Positions 8,237 through 15,906 of a stretch of DNA of 36,494 bases are shown here, in pieces. This DNA is from JBPOJN01 sp052033505 (GTDB taxonomy: Bacteria > UBA10199 > JACPAL01 > GCA-016699445). The stretch is from positions 1-36,494 of the forward strand of contig JBPOJN010000048.1 in the NCBI GenBank assembly GCA_052033505.1, in the 5' to 3' direction. Every line of letters starts with the position of its first letter. The stretch's first letter is position 1. The notes beneath the pieces were generated by a model, which ran no database searches, had not been told where the DNA came from, and worked only from the letters and a program-made list of their open reading frames with translations. Made by a program: the position numbers and the translations under genes.

Positions 8237-8641
8237 CTAACCGTGCTCGTCGATCGCGAGATTCGACAAGCGGTCGGCGTCTTTATTCATCTCACGGCGT
8301 ACGTGCATGATCTTATAGGAAGGGATCTTCTTCAACAACTCTTGAGCCTCGCGATACAAAGGAATCAAGTTCGGATGCTTCACGCGGTACTGGCCGTTCA
8401 ATTGTTTGACCATGAGCTCCGAGTCGGCCCGGACTTCGACGAAGAGCGCACCCAACGTGATCAATTTGCGCAAACCAATCAATAAACCCTGGTATTCGGC
8501 GACGTTATTGGTGGTTTCTCCGAGATATTCGGTCAGCTCCGCAACCATCTCTCCCGATGGCAAGCAGATGTAGGCGCCAGCACCGGCCGGACCGGGATTT
8601 CCGCGCGCGGCTCCGTCCGTATAGAGAAGATAATGGGACAC
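8237..8641 (-). CDS. Ribonuclease H, type I fold
   Basis: A 134-residue RNase H that degrades RNA in RNA-DNA hybrids. The catalytic carboxylates are visible: D9 (YTDGAARGNPGPAG), E49 (NNVAEYQGLL), D73 (RADSELMVKQLNG) and D121 or D123 (NKDADRLSN). The NPGP loop with no basic-protrusion helix resembles the short RNase HI group common outside Enterobacteria. It begins at a GTG directly after the TAA of the upstream small gene, so translation is probably coupled. Position between the primase operon and rnpB suggests expression with replication and RNA processing genes; the likely role is primer or R-loop removal. Confidence 0.92.
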   Translation of the reverse strand: MSHYLLYTDGAARGNPGPAGAGAYICLPSGEMVAELTEYLGETTNNVAEYQGLLIGLRKLITLGALFVEVRADSELMVKQLNGQYRVKHPNLIPLYREAQELLKKIPSYKIMHVRREMNKDADRLSNLAIDEHG

Positions 8642-8947
8642 TTAAGCGTCCAAGAGGCCGAACTGCAGCAAGAGTTTCTTCTCGTCGGTCGGAGACAAGG
8701 CGGACAGGAGATGACGGACTTTTTGAGAAAGGCGTTCGTCTTTGCGGATTTCCATGAGGCTCTTATCGCCTCTCTGTTCCTGGGCTTCGCGGCGCAGGAA
8801 GGTGGCGACTTCGCGGAGCGCCCCGCGCACTTCGACCAGGGTGTGATCGGCGTTCAGGACTTCTTCCAAGCCCGACAGAGCTTCATAGTCGGCGATGTAG
8901 TTCAAAATTTCGGCCAGCAATTCTTTGGGCAATGATTTCAGGTTCAT
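8642..8947 (-). CDS. Small unknown protein, 101 residues
   Basis: Not recognised. ATG 8947 overlaps the upstream zinc-ribbon gene by four bases (ATGA) and has AAGGAG a few bases before it; the frame stays open further upstream but inside that gene. The protein is charged and predicted mostly helical (MNLKSLPKELLAEILNYI, then LREVATFLRREAQ). It has no signal peptide, membrane segment or cysteine. The tight coupling on both sides (4-base overlap upstream, zero-base junction with RNase H downstream) makes it a real gene of the cluster. A role in RNA or replication biology is only suggested by location. Confidence 0.75.
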   Translation of the reverse strand: MNLKSLPKELLAEILNYIADYEALSGLEEVLNADHTLVEVRGALREVATFLRREAQEQRGDKSLMEIRKDERLSQKVRHLLSALSPTDEKKLLLQFGLLDA

Positions 8948-9699
8948 AAGGAGACTCCTTCTTTGTTTTCTTTCGTCTCGATCCATTCGGTTAAGTACAA
9001 AATACGCTGACAGTTCGGACACGCGTGGACTTTCTGCAGCTTCAATATCTCGATCATAAGCTGGGGCGGCACCTTCATCCGGCATCCCTGGCACGACCCG
9101 CCCACCGCGGCGGCCACCGCTTCGGCGCGGCCTTTGCGCACGCGGCGGTATAACATGATCACGTCCCGGTGGACCCTACCTTCTTTATCCAGCTTCTCGG
9201 CCTCGATGCGGGACTTTTTCGCCTTCCATTCCCCGATTTCGGCGTCGACTTCGCCTTGTCTTTTCGCGAAGTTGGCGGCGGCGGCGGCCAGATGCTCTTC
9301 GGTCTCTTTTTTACCGGCGTTCAACGTCTCCAGCTGGGTCATCGCTTCGACGATCTGATCTTCGAGAAGTTTATTGTTCTTCTTCGTCTCGGAGATCTCT
9401 TTCAAGGCCGCTTGATACTCTTTGTTCGTCTTGATCATCGAGAGCTTCTCTTGGAAGTTCTTGAGCCGAAATTCCGCCGCCTCGACGTCACGCTCACGGG
9501 AGCGCTTACCTGATTCGATTTCCACTATTTTCGCCGTTTGCGCGGATAAAGTTGCTTCATGATTGGAAACTAAGGCGCGTAATTCTTCGATCTCCGGGGC
9601 GGCCTTGTCGATGGCGGCTTGGAGCTTGTGGATCTGGAGGTCTAATTCGTGAAGTTCCAGCAAAAGCCCAATTTGTTCTTTCAAATGACCCTCTTCCAT
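8944..9699 (-). CDS. Coiled-coil C4-type zinc-ribbon protein (zf-RING_7 family)
   Basis: A 251-residue protein. Residues 5-175 form a long heptad-rich, very charged coiled coil, followed by a C-terminal zinc ribbon with C203/C206 (GSCQGCRMKVPPQ) and C227/C230 (CPNCQRIL). This is the architecture of the family that includes Helicobacter HP0958, reported to act on RpoN and flagellin RNA; the role in other bacteria is unclear. ATG 9699 lies 12 bases past the tRNA 3' end with only an A-rich stretch before it. TTG 9684 has a better ribosome site (GAGGG) and would shorten the protein by five residues. It is cut off from rpoD on the transcript when the intervening tRNA is processed. Confidence 0.85.
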   Translation of the reverse strand: MEEGHLKEQIGLLLELHELDLQIHKLQAAIDKAAPEIEELRALVSNHEATLSAQTAKIVEIESGKRSRERDVEAAEFRLKNFQEKLSMIKTNKEYQAALKEISETKKNNKLLEDQIVEAMTQLETLNAGKKETEEHLAAAAANFAKRQGEVDAEIGEWKAKKSRIEAEKLDKEGRVHRDVIMLYRRVRKGRAEAVAAAVGGSCQGCRMKVPPQLMIEILKLQKVHACPNCQRILYLTEWIETKENKEGVSL

Positions 9700-9711
9700 T
9701 CTTTTTTTACT

Positions 9712-9783
9712 TGGGCCCACCAGGACTCGAACCTGGAACGATCCGGTTATGAGCCGGGGGCTCTACCATTGAGCTATAGGCCC
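9712..9783 (-). tRNA. tRNA with CAU anticodon, probably tRNA-Ile2 (or elongator Met)
   Basis: A 72-nt cloverleaf. The acceptor stem GGGCCTA pairs with TGGGCCC, then A73. D-arm AGCTCAATGGTAGAGC, anticodon loop CTCATAA (CAU), T-arm with GGTTCGAGTCC. CCA is not encoded. CAU is used by Met and by lysidine-modified Ile2. The acceptor pairs C4-G69 and C5-G68, which TilS is reported to recognise, favour Ile2. It is not an initiator, since 1-72 is a G-C pair. Its first base is the last base of the rpoD stop codon. Confidence 0.93.
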
Positions 9784-11639
9784 TAATCTACAAAACTCTT
9801 TAAACGCTTTGCACGGCTCGGGTGTCTCAGCTTCCGCAGCGCTTTTGCCTCGATCTGGCGGATGCGTTCGCGGGTGACCGAGAAATTGCGGCCGACTTCT
9901 TCCAGCGTGTGGTCTGACTTTTCACCGATGCCGAAGCGCATGCGTAACACTTTTTCTTCACGAGGCGTGAGCGTCGTCAAAATTCTTTGAGTTTGCTCGG
10001 CGAGGTTCAAATTCGTCACCGCGTCGCCGGGCGTCGGGATCGATTTGTCTTCGATGAAATCGCCCAAATGGCTGTCTTCTTCCTCGCCGATCGGGGTCTC
10101 GAGGGAAATCGGCTCTTTCGCGATCCTCAAAACTTTGCGCACTTTCTCGAGCGGCAATTCCATCTTCTCGGCGATTTCCTCGGGCGACGGCTCGCGTCCC
10201 AATTCCTGGATCAGGTAACGCGACGTGCGCACGAGTTTGTTGATCGTCTCGATCATGTGCACGGGGATGCGGATCGTGCGGGCCTGGTCGGCGATCGCGC
10301 GCGTGATGGCCTGGCGGATCCACCACGTCGCGTAGGTGCTAAATTTATAACCGCGCTTGTATTCGAATTTATCGACGGCCTTCATGAGGCCGATGTTGCC
10401 TTCTTGGATCAAGTCCAAAAACTGTAAACCGCGGTTTGTGTATTTTTTCGCGATGCTGACGACCAAACGCAGGTTCGCTTCGACGAGTTCGTTCTTCGCG
10501 CGCTCGGCAAAATCCTCAGCGTGGCGGATGTTGCGCACAACCTGGCGGATGTCTTTCTCGCCCATGCCCAAGTTCTTTTCGATGTCCTTGAGAATCTTCA
10601 CGGACGCGCGGCATTGCTCGATGACCGGCTCGACTTCTTCGACTTCTTTTTTGAGTTTCTGCGCGATCTTCTTGCGCATGTAGGGACTCTTGCGGAAGTT
10701 TTCGGCGGTCTCTTCCATCTCCTCCTGGTCCATGTCGAGCTTGCGGCGGCACATGGAGAGGACGCGGCCCTGCTCTTCGATCGCGCTGATGGCGCCGGTG
10801 AAAAGACCGATCAAGCCGTCGATGGTTTTCTTATTCAACCGGACGTCTTTCAAGCACGCGAGGATTTCGTCGCAATATTTGACGGCGTCCTGATGCGCCT
10901 TGTCGCGCGTCTCTTTTTTCAGGCGGTCGCTGGTGGACTTTTGGAACGTGTCCTTAAATTTCGGGGCGACCTGACGCACGCGGGTCATGAGTTTCATGAC
11001 TTTTTGGCGGTACTCGGATTCGTCGAGACCTCCACCTTCTTCGATGTCGTCGAAGTCTTTCACGATCTCGGCGACCCGGATCTTGTTCTTCGAGAGCTTC
11101 TCGCCCATGTCGAGGAAAGTTTCGAGACCGACCTGGGTCCTGAGCAAAATACGCAGGACTTCGTCCTCGCCCTGTTCGATCTTCTTCGCGATTTCCACTT
11201 CACCTTCGCGCGTGAGTAAGGCGATGGAACCCATCTTGCGTAGGTATAAACGGACCGGGTCGGTGGATTTTCCGGCCATTTCGGTCGCGTCCACCGCTTC
11301 GACCACGGCGGGCGTCGGCGACGCGGGTTCATCCCCGTCGTCGGCATCATCATCGGCAGCGTCATCGTCATCCGGAACAGGCTTTTCTTCCGCGACCGGC
11401 GCGGGAGCCGATGCCGTTTTCTTTTTGCTGTTCGGGGCGGGTGGGACCGTGATGCGCGACTCTTCGTCGCTGACGACTTCGATGTCCATTTGGTCGAACA
11501 TCGAAAGCACGTCGTCCAATTGCTCCGGCGACGTCAGATCGTTGGGCAGGACGTCGTTGACTTCCTCATAGGTCAGGAAGCCTTTTTCTTTGCCCAAGTG
11601 AATCAGCTGCTGAATTTCCTTCGAGTCCTTTTTTTCCAT
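9783..11639 (-). CDS. rpoD: Primary RNA polymerase sigma factor, sigma-70
   Basis: Housekeeping sigma factor of 618 residues. Region 1.1 is at the N-terminus (IQQLIHLGKEKGFLTYEEVN). An acidic linker rich in Asp and Ala lies around residues 88-108. Region 1.2 is TDPVRLYLRKMGSIALLTRE, followed by a non-conserved insert of about 240 residues. Region 2 has NLRLVVSIAKKYTNRGLQFL and the -10 helix YKFSTYATWWIRQAITRAI. Region 3 follows (IPVHMIETINKL). Region 4 has the -35 helix-turn-helix (TLEEVGRNFSVTRERIRQIE). It is the last protein gene of the rpsU-yqeY-dnaG-rpoD operon, 41 bases after dnaG. The N-terminus resembles deltaproteobacterial and Bdellovibrio-type RpoD. Confidence 0.98.
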   Translation of the reverse strand: MEKKDSKEIQQLIHLGKEKGFLTYEEVNDVLPNDLTSPEQLDDVLSMFDQMDIEVVSDEESRITVPPAPNSKKKTASAPAPVAEEKPVPDDDDAADDDADDGDEPASPTPAVVEAVDATEMAGKSTDPVRLYLRKMGSIALLTREGEVEIAKKIEQGEDEVLRILLRTQVGLETFLDMGEKLSKNKIRVAEIVKDFDDIEEGGGLDESEYRQKVMKLMTRVRQVAPKFKDTFQKSTSDRLKKETRDKAHQDAVKYCDEILACLKDVRLNKKTIDGLIGLFTGAISAIEEQGRVLSMCRRKLDMDQEEMEETAENFRKSPYMRKKIAQKLKKEVEEVEPVIEQCRASVKILKDIEKNLGMGEKDIRQVVRNIRHAEDFAERAKNELVEANLRLVVSIAKKYTNRGLQFLDLIQEGNIGLMKAVDKFEYKRGYKFSTYATWWIRQAITRAIADQARTIRIPVHMIETINKLVRTSRYLIQELGREPSPEEIAEKMELPLEKVRKVLRIAKEPISLETPIGEEEDSHLGDFIEDKSIPTPGDAVTNLNLAEQTQRILTTLTPREEKVLRMRFGIGEKSDHTLEEVGRNFSVTRERIRQIEAKALRKLRHPSRAKRLKSFVD

Positions 11640-11680
11640 AGAAACTTTCGCTCTCTCTTATTCGTCCGCTTTGCGGGATT

Positions 11681-13483
11681 CTAATGCAACGCGCTCATCT
11701 GCTTAATCAAACGATTTTTCTCATCGATCAGGTCCTTCACCTTTAGCACGTCCCTGCTTTCTTGGGCCCTGCGAATTTCCTGCGATAAATCCTGAAGCCG
11801 CCCGCGCAGTCGCGAGGTGCGAAGCTGCTTCATGCAGTCCTCGGCCACGCGTCCGCCTTCGGCGCTCCATCGTCCCCCGGCGAAGGCCAATTCGGCCAGA
11901 AGTTTTTTTTCTTCTTCGCCCCCGGCCCGGCTGACCAACGTCGTCACTTCGAGGACGCCTCCCTGACGATGACATTCCTGGGCCAAATCCCAGATGCGCC
12001 CCAACGCCTTATCGGAAAAATCCTCGGCACGGATTTCGCGGAAGAGCAACGCCGGATCCGCATGCCCCGACAACAACACCTCCAAGATCGTACGCTCGAG
12101 CGGAGGAAACTTACGGGGCTTCGCACTGGAAGTCTTTGCCTGTTCGCCTGGCTGGCCGGAAAAGTTGCTCGGCATAGGGCCGGAAGATCTTTTTCTCGAA
12201 CTTTTTTTGGACATTTCGGTGGCCAAGGCCTCGACCGGAAGACCAAATTTATCCGCAACCCCTTGAAGATACATGCTTTTTTCGACTTCTCCCGGGAGCT
12301 TTTCCAAGAGCTCGGTGATCTTCTGAATCGCCCGAATACGCCCCGAAGTATCCCGGCTTTCGGCCTGAAGGATTTTCTCGACTTGGACTTCCAATAACAA
12401 CGGCGCCGGAGCGATCAAGGCCCGCAGCGCCTCGATGCCCTTGGATTTGACGAAGCTGTCGGGATCTTCCCCCTGCGGTAGCGACAAAACGCGCGGCGAG
12501 AGTCCCATCGGCAGAAAAATATCGAGGGCCCTCTGCGCCGCCTTCCAGCCCGCGGCGTCGGCATCGAAGAGCAGGATGAATTTTTCGGTGAAACGCCTGA
12601 GGTATCGCACTTGGCGTTCGGTCAAAGCTGTACCCAAGGGCGCCACGACACAGCGCAAGCCTTCTTGGTGGAGACGGATCAGGTCGAAATTGCCTTCGAC
12701 CAAGATGACAAAATTATTTTCGCGGATTGCGGACTTCGCGAGATGGATACCGAGGAGGGTATCGCTTTTGTGGTAAATCGGACTTTCGGGCGAGTTCAAG
12801 TATTTGGGCTGAGCCTCGTCGCTTAAGGCGCGGCCGCTGAAACCCAAGAACTTCCCGTCCGCCGAAACGATCGAAAAAATCAACCGGTCGCGAAAAAAGT
12901 CGAAATATCCACCCTGGCCCCGGCGTACCAAACCTAGTTTTTCAGCGAGCGGGAGCGGGACTTTTTTCTCGTTCAACTTCCTCACGAAAGCCGTGCCGTC
13001 GTTCGGGGCGTATCCCAGATACGCCTCTTTCCACATCTCACGGTGGATGCTGCGCTTCTCGAGATAGGCCTGGCCGCGCGCTCCGGCGGGGCTTTCCAGA
13101 TGATCGTAGAAGAAGCGCGTCGCGAGGCGGTTGATACGGTACAATAATTCCTTTTCGGAACGTTCCGCGGAGGGTTTTTCACCCCCGGTTTCGGCGATCG
13201 TGATCCGGTAACGGTCGGCCAAGAGCCTGACGGCCTCGCCAAAATTCAGGCCGTCTTGTTTCATCAAAAAAGAAAAGACGTCGCCGCCCTCGCCGCAGCC
13301 GAAGCAATGATAGATCTGCTTTTCCGGGTTCACCATGAAGGACGGACTTTTTTCCTGGTGAAAGGGACAGAGGCCTTTGAAGTGCCGTCCGGCTTTTTTG
13401 AGGGGCAGTCTTTCTCCGATGATTTGGACCACATCCGCGCGGGAGCGGACTTCTTCGAGCTGGGCGTCGGAGATGAAGGACAT
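11681..13483 (-). CDS. dnaG: DNA primase
   Basis: Synthesises RNA primers at the replication fork; 600 residues, normal length. N-terminal CHC2 zinc site C39, H42, C60, C63 (LCPFHQEK, HCFGCGEGGD). The polymerase core has the TOPRIM motifs LVEGNFDLIRLHQEG and ILLFDADAAGWKAAQ, the metal-binding acidic cluster. The C-terminal part (about 450-600), with a basic Ser-Lys-rich linker near 430-440, corresponds to the helicase-binding domain. Its ATG is separated from the yqeY stop by a single base, with no strong ribosome site, so translation is likely coupled. Confidence 0.97.
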   Translation of the reverse strand: MSFISDAQLEEVRSRADVVQIIGERLPLKKAGRHFKGLCPFHQEKSPSFMVNPEKQIYHCFGCGEGGDVFSFLMKQDGLNFGEAVRLLADRYRITIAETGGEKPSAERSEKELLYRINRLATRFFYDHLESPAGARGQAYLEKRSIHREMWKEAYLGYAPNDGTAFVRKLNEKKVPLPLAEKLGLVRRGQGGYFDFFRDRLIFSIVSADGKFLGFSGRALSDEAQPKYLNSPESPIYHKSDTLLGIHLAKSAIRENNFVILVEGNFDLIRLHQEGLRCVVAPLGTALTERQVRYLRRFTEKFILLFDADAAGWKAAQRALDIFLPMGLSPRVLSLPQGEDPDSFVKSKGIEALRALIAPAPLLLEVQVEKILQAESRDTSGRIRAIQKITELLEKLPGEVEKSMYLQGVADKFGLPVEALATEMSKKSSRKRSSGPMPSNFSGQPGEQAKTSSAKPRKFPPLERTILEVLLSGHADPALLFREIRAEDFSDKALGRIWDLAQECHRQGGVLEVTTLVSRAGGEEEKKLLAELAFAGGRWSAEGGRVAEDCMKQLRTSRLRGRLQDLSQEIRRAQESRDVLKVKDLIDEKNRLIKQMSALH

Positions 13484-13484
13484 G

Positions 13485-13931
13485 TTATTTTTTCAACAAC
13501 GCGGAGACGACTTCGCTGACGACTTTTCCGTCGGCTTGGCCGGCCAGGCGCTTCATCGCTTCTTTCATGGCGCGGCCCATGTCGGCCGGACTGGTAATAC
13601 CGAGTTCTTGGATCACGGCCGCAACTTTGGACTCGATTTCGGCGCGCGGGAGCTGGGCCGGCAGGTATCGCTGCAGGATCTCCAATTCGCGCGCTTCTTT
13701 TTGGGCCAGGTCGTCGCGACCACCTTTGGTGAACTGCTCGATCGATTCACGCCTCTGCTTGCAAAGCGTGCCGATGACAGAGACGATCTCCGCGTCCGAA
13801 AACTCACCGCGTTTTTCGATTTCCTTGTAACGGACCGCCGATTGGATGGCCCGGATAGTATCCAGGCGCAGCTGGTCCTTGGCCTTCGCGGCTTCGATCA
13901 TCTCTCGTTTGAAATCTTCTCTGAGAGGCAT
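13485..13931 (-). CDS. yqeY: YqeY/GatB-like domain protein
   Basis: A 148-residue helical protein of the YqeY family, related to the tRNA-binding tail of GatB, with no firmly established function. Family features: LREDFKREMIEAAKAKDQLR then LDTIRAIQSAVRYKEIE at the N-terminus, LQRYLPAQLPRAEIESKV in the centre and GRAMKEAMKRLAGQADGKVV near the end. ATG 13931 follows an AGGAGG ribosome site seven bases away. The frame continues upstream through rpsU in another register, which is spurious. Lying between rpsU and dnaG is a common arrangement of this gene outside Enterobacteria. Confidence 0.94.
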   Translation of the reverse strand: MPLREDFKREMIEAAKAKDQLRLDTIRAIQSAVRYKEIEKRGEFSDAEIVSVIGTLCKQRRESIEQFTKGGRDDLAQKEARELEILQRYLPAQLPRAEIESKVAAVIQELGITSPADMGRAMKEAMKRLAGQADGKVVSEVVSALLKK

Positions 13932-13965
13932 GGACGGACCTCCTACGGGATTGAATTGGGGTGGC

Positions 13966-14166
13966 TTAAGCGAATTCCCGACGCGTACCTTTTTTGAGGG
14001 AGCGCTTGCGGGCCGCCATGGACTTGCGTTTCCGGCGGATCGAAGGCTTCTCATAATGCTCGCGTTTGCGCAGCTCGGACAAAATGCCGGCTTTTTCGCA
14101 CGACCGCTTGAAGCGGCGAACGGCGCTTTCGAAAGACTCCCCTTCACGAATACGAACACCTGACAT
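13966..14166 (-). CDS. rpsU: 30S ribosomal protein S21
   Basis: A 66-residue, very basic small-subunit protein that helps translation initiation. S21 signatures: VRIREGESFESAVRRFKRSC, then the EKAGILSELRKREHYEKPS segment and a basic tail RKRKSMAARKR. ATG 14166 was chosen because AAGGTGA lies at the right distance; a GTG at 14175 falls inside that ribosome site and would be unusable. It is the first gene of the macromolecular synthesis operon, with its own promoter at 14208-14236. Confidence 0.96.
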   Translation of the reverse strand: MSGVRIREGESFESAVRRFKRSCEKAGILSELRKREHYEKPSIRRKRKSMAARKRSLKKGTRREFA

Positions 14167-14207
14167 GAAAATCACCTTCCTTAACTAAGAAATTTAGAAA
14201 GAGGGCG

Positions 14208-14236
14208 TAAGTATGGAAATCACCCCGCCGTGTCAA
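14208..14236 (-). promoter_or_regulatory. Promoter of the rpsU-yqeY-dnaG-rpoD operon
   Basis: On the minus strand, consensus TTGACA (complement of 14231-14236) and TACTTA (complement of 14208-14213) are separated by 17 bases. The -35 is perfect and the leader to the rpsU start is about 35 nt. It lies between the Nudix gene and rpsU, where an operon promoter is expected. Confidence 0.65.
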
Positions 14237-14283
14237 CGCATTTCCAGAAAAATTTCCCCGGATTTTCCCGAAATTTCAAGAGA

Positions 14284-14691
14284 TTAGGCGGTTTCTTTTT
14301 TGTCCAACCCCGCGATCACGTTCACGTCCGCCGGAGGGAATTCATAGTCTCCGAATTCATGCGGCTCTATCCATTTCGCCTCCCGACATTGCACCGGTCT
14401 GGGTTCGCCCGAAACAAGCCGGCAGAGCACAAACCACAAATGCACGCACCCATGTGGATAGTTGTAGGTCTCTTCCTGCAATCTCCTGACCGGTGCGATC
14501 TCGACGTCGATTTCTTCCCGGCATTCACGGACCGCGCAGTCTTCGATCGACTCCCCCGCTTCGATCTTGCCGCCCGGAAACTCCCAACAATGCCCCATGG
14601 GAGAGGTTTCCAACCGCTTCGTGATCAGATATTTTCCGTCGCGCTCGATGACGGCGGCGACGGCGCGGATGATTTTTTCAGACTTTTGCAT
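14284..14691 (-). CDS. Nudix hydrolase, MutT-like
   Basis: A 135-residue Nudix pyrophosphohydrolase, likely acting on oxidised or non-canonical nucleotides such as 8-oxo-dGTP. The Nudix box is GGKIEAGESIEDCAVRECREE, followed by IDV. The RE and EE metal ligands are present, but the usual Gly of the final EExG position is Asp. WEFPGGK precedes the box and a MutT-like RAVAAVIERDGKYLITKR strand starts the fold. ATG 14691 has GAGGG four bases upstream and lies eight bases after the DUF493 stop, so the two are in one operon. Confidence 0.88.
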   Translation of the reverse strand: MQKSEKIIRAVAAVIERDGKYLITKRLETSPMGHCWEFPGGKIEAGESIEDCAVRECREEIDVEIAPVRRLQEETYNYPHGCVHLWFVLCRLVSGEPRPVQCREAKWIEPHEFGDYEFPPADVNVIAGLDKKETA

Positions 14692-14699
14692 TTTGCCCT

Positions 14700-14972
14700 C
14701 TACAATACGATTTTCACGTCCGGATGCGCCGTCAGTTCGCGATACAGCGCGTCGAGTTGTTCACGGGACGCCGCTCGGACCGTGCAGGTGAGACTTAAGT
14801 AATTCGCCTGTTCGCTCGCTCTCATTTCGACGGTTTTCGGATCGAAGTCCGGGGCGTGTTTGAGGACGATCGCCAGAATCGCCTGCGAAAAATCGTCGCT
14901 GCGACGGCCCATGATCTTGATCGGGAAATCGCTCGGGAATTTTAAGAAACTTTCCGTCATCATCCCTTTCAT
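14700..14972 (-). CDS. DUF493 (YbeD-like) protein
   Basis: A 90-residue protein matching the YbeD/DUF493 pattern, an ACT-like alpha-beta fold of unknown function: FPSDFPIKIMGRRSDDFSQA, then a central strand NYLSLTCTVRAASREQLDALY, and HPDVKIVL at the C-terminus. ATG 14972 overlaps the preceding stop by four bases; ATGs at 14963 and 14960 are alternatives closer to an AAAGGG. It is in an operon with the membrane protein upstream and the Nudix gene downstream. YbeD sits by lipoate genes in E. coli, but that context is absent here. Confidence 0.82.
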   Translation of the reverse strand: MKGMMTESFLKFPSDFPIKIMGRRSDDFSQAILAIVLKHAPDFDPKTVEMRASEQANYLSLTCTVRAASREQLDALYRELTAHPDVKIVL

Positions 14973-15448
14973 CGGGCCGGTTGAGGTTTCTTCGAGGGGC
15001 GCATAGCGCTGTAAAACAATTGCACCGCGAGGACCAACACGAAAATACCCGCGTAAAACCGCCTCTCCGTGGATTTCAATTCGCGCAGGACGTCGACGGG
15101 ATTGACCGCGTTGATCTTCGGATTTTCGGGCAGATAGTAGATGACGATGGCCCTCTCCTCGGGAATTTCCTTCGTTTTATAGATGCCGTCGTAAGAAAAG
15201 CCTTGGACCGTAAAGAAATATTTCACCCAGTAAATTTTGGACTTCCAGAAACCGCGGACGCGGATGTGGCTTTCGCGGTACGAGGTATTCAAGATCGCGT
15301 GGGTTTTGACGCCGACTTTTTCCAGCTTTTCGAAATTCGCAACTTGCGCGGCGGTTTGACGTCTTTTGGGGGCGTCGAAATAATCCCGAATCAATCCGTA
15401 AGCGCTAACCAAGCAAGCGGCGACCAAGAATAATTTGATGTATTTCAT
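14969..15448 (-). CDS. Two-helix membrane protein, DUF3592-like
   Basis: A 159-residue protein with an N-terminal membrane helix (1-20, IKLFLVAACLVSAYGLI) and a second near the C-terminus (about 130-150, FYAGIFVLVLAVQLFYSAM). The soluble region between them is probably extracytoplasmic; its pattern (TVQGFSYDG, then AIVIYYLPENPKINAV) resembles DUF3592 proteins. Family function is unknown. It begins only 23 bases from the divergent secreted-protein gene at 15472, so their promoters must overlap or extend into each other's coding region. Confidence 0.65.
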   Translation of the reverse strand: MKYIKLFLVAACLVSAYGLIRDYFDAPKRRQTAAQVANFEKLEKVGVKTHAILNTSYRESHIRVRGFWKSKIYWVKYFFTVQGFSYDGIYKTKEIPEERAIVIYYLPENPKINAVNPVDVLRELKSTERRFYAGIFVLVLAVQLFYSAMRPSKKPQPAR

Positions 15449-15471
15449 GGGTACGCTATGACTCTCATAAT

Positions 15472-15906
15472 ATGAAAACTCGAAAATTTTTACTTATTTT
15501 TCCGGCCGTCTTGTTTTTCGGCCTGCTGGGCCTTGGCTCTATGACTTCCGCCGACGCGAAGGTTCCGGCGGTCTGCGACGTCAAAGTGGTCAAGACACTG
15601 CAAGCCTTCAGCATGCGGGGCATGGCTCATTTGGAGGACGTTCTCACGACGACGAAAGATAGCGGAGAAATTCAGCGCTATGCCCATTCGGGATACCACG
15701 TGTCGTGCCGGTTCCAGGTCGAGGTGAACGGCAAGACCTATCTCTACTACGACGAGTCCAATATCGACGAAAGTGCGGATCCCCAAAAAGAATGCCGCGC
15801 CAAATATGACGCCATCCGCGAGAAAATCATCTCCGTAACGCAAAGTTGCAAGAACCTGGAAGCTCCAGACCGTTACGGGACGACGTTACATCCTTTTTTT
15901 CCGTAA
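15472..15906 (+). CDS. Small secreted protein of unknown function
   Basis: 144 residues, not recognised. A clear signal peptide (MKTRKFLLIFPAVLFFGLL, predicted cleavage after A29 in ADA) makes it periplasmic or secreted. The mature part has four cysteines (35, 79, 108, 126), enough for two disulfides, and a strand-rich centre (HVSCRFQVEVNGKTYLYYD). There is no Shine-Dalgarno sequence before ATG 15472; a TTGATG/TATGAC promoter-like pair (15435-15462, 16-base spacer) would give an almost leaderless mRNA. The 3' end overlaps the convergent copper ATPase gene by 21 bases. Confidence 0.75.
   Translation: MKTRKFLLIFPAVLFFGLLGLGSMTSADAKVPAVCDVKVVKTLQAFSMRGMAHLEDVLTTTKDSGEIQRYAHSGYHVSCRFQVEVNGKTYLYYDESNIDESADPQKECRAKYDAIREKIISVTQSCKNLEAPDRYGTTLHPFFP

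Noticed and set aside
7771..8310. Open reading frames on both strands crossing the 7841-8219 region
   Set aside because: The region is the RNase P RNA, with conserved blocks and a closed P1 stem; the frames have no protein-like character.
13932..14159. In-frame upstream extension of yqeY to 14159
   Set aside because: It runs antiparallel in phase through rpsU, and the ATG at 13931 has a perfect AGGAGG.
14237..14283. Terminator between the Nudix gene and rpsU
   Set aside because: Short A/T-rich self-complementary pieces exist, but no stable GC stem followed by a U-run.
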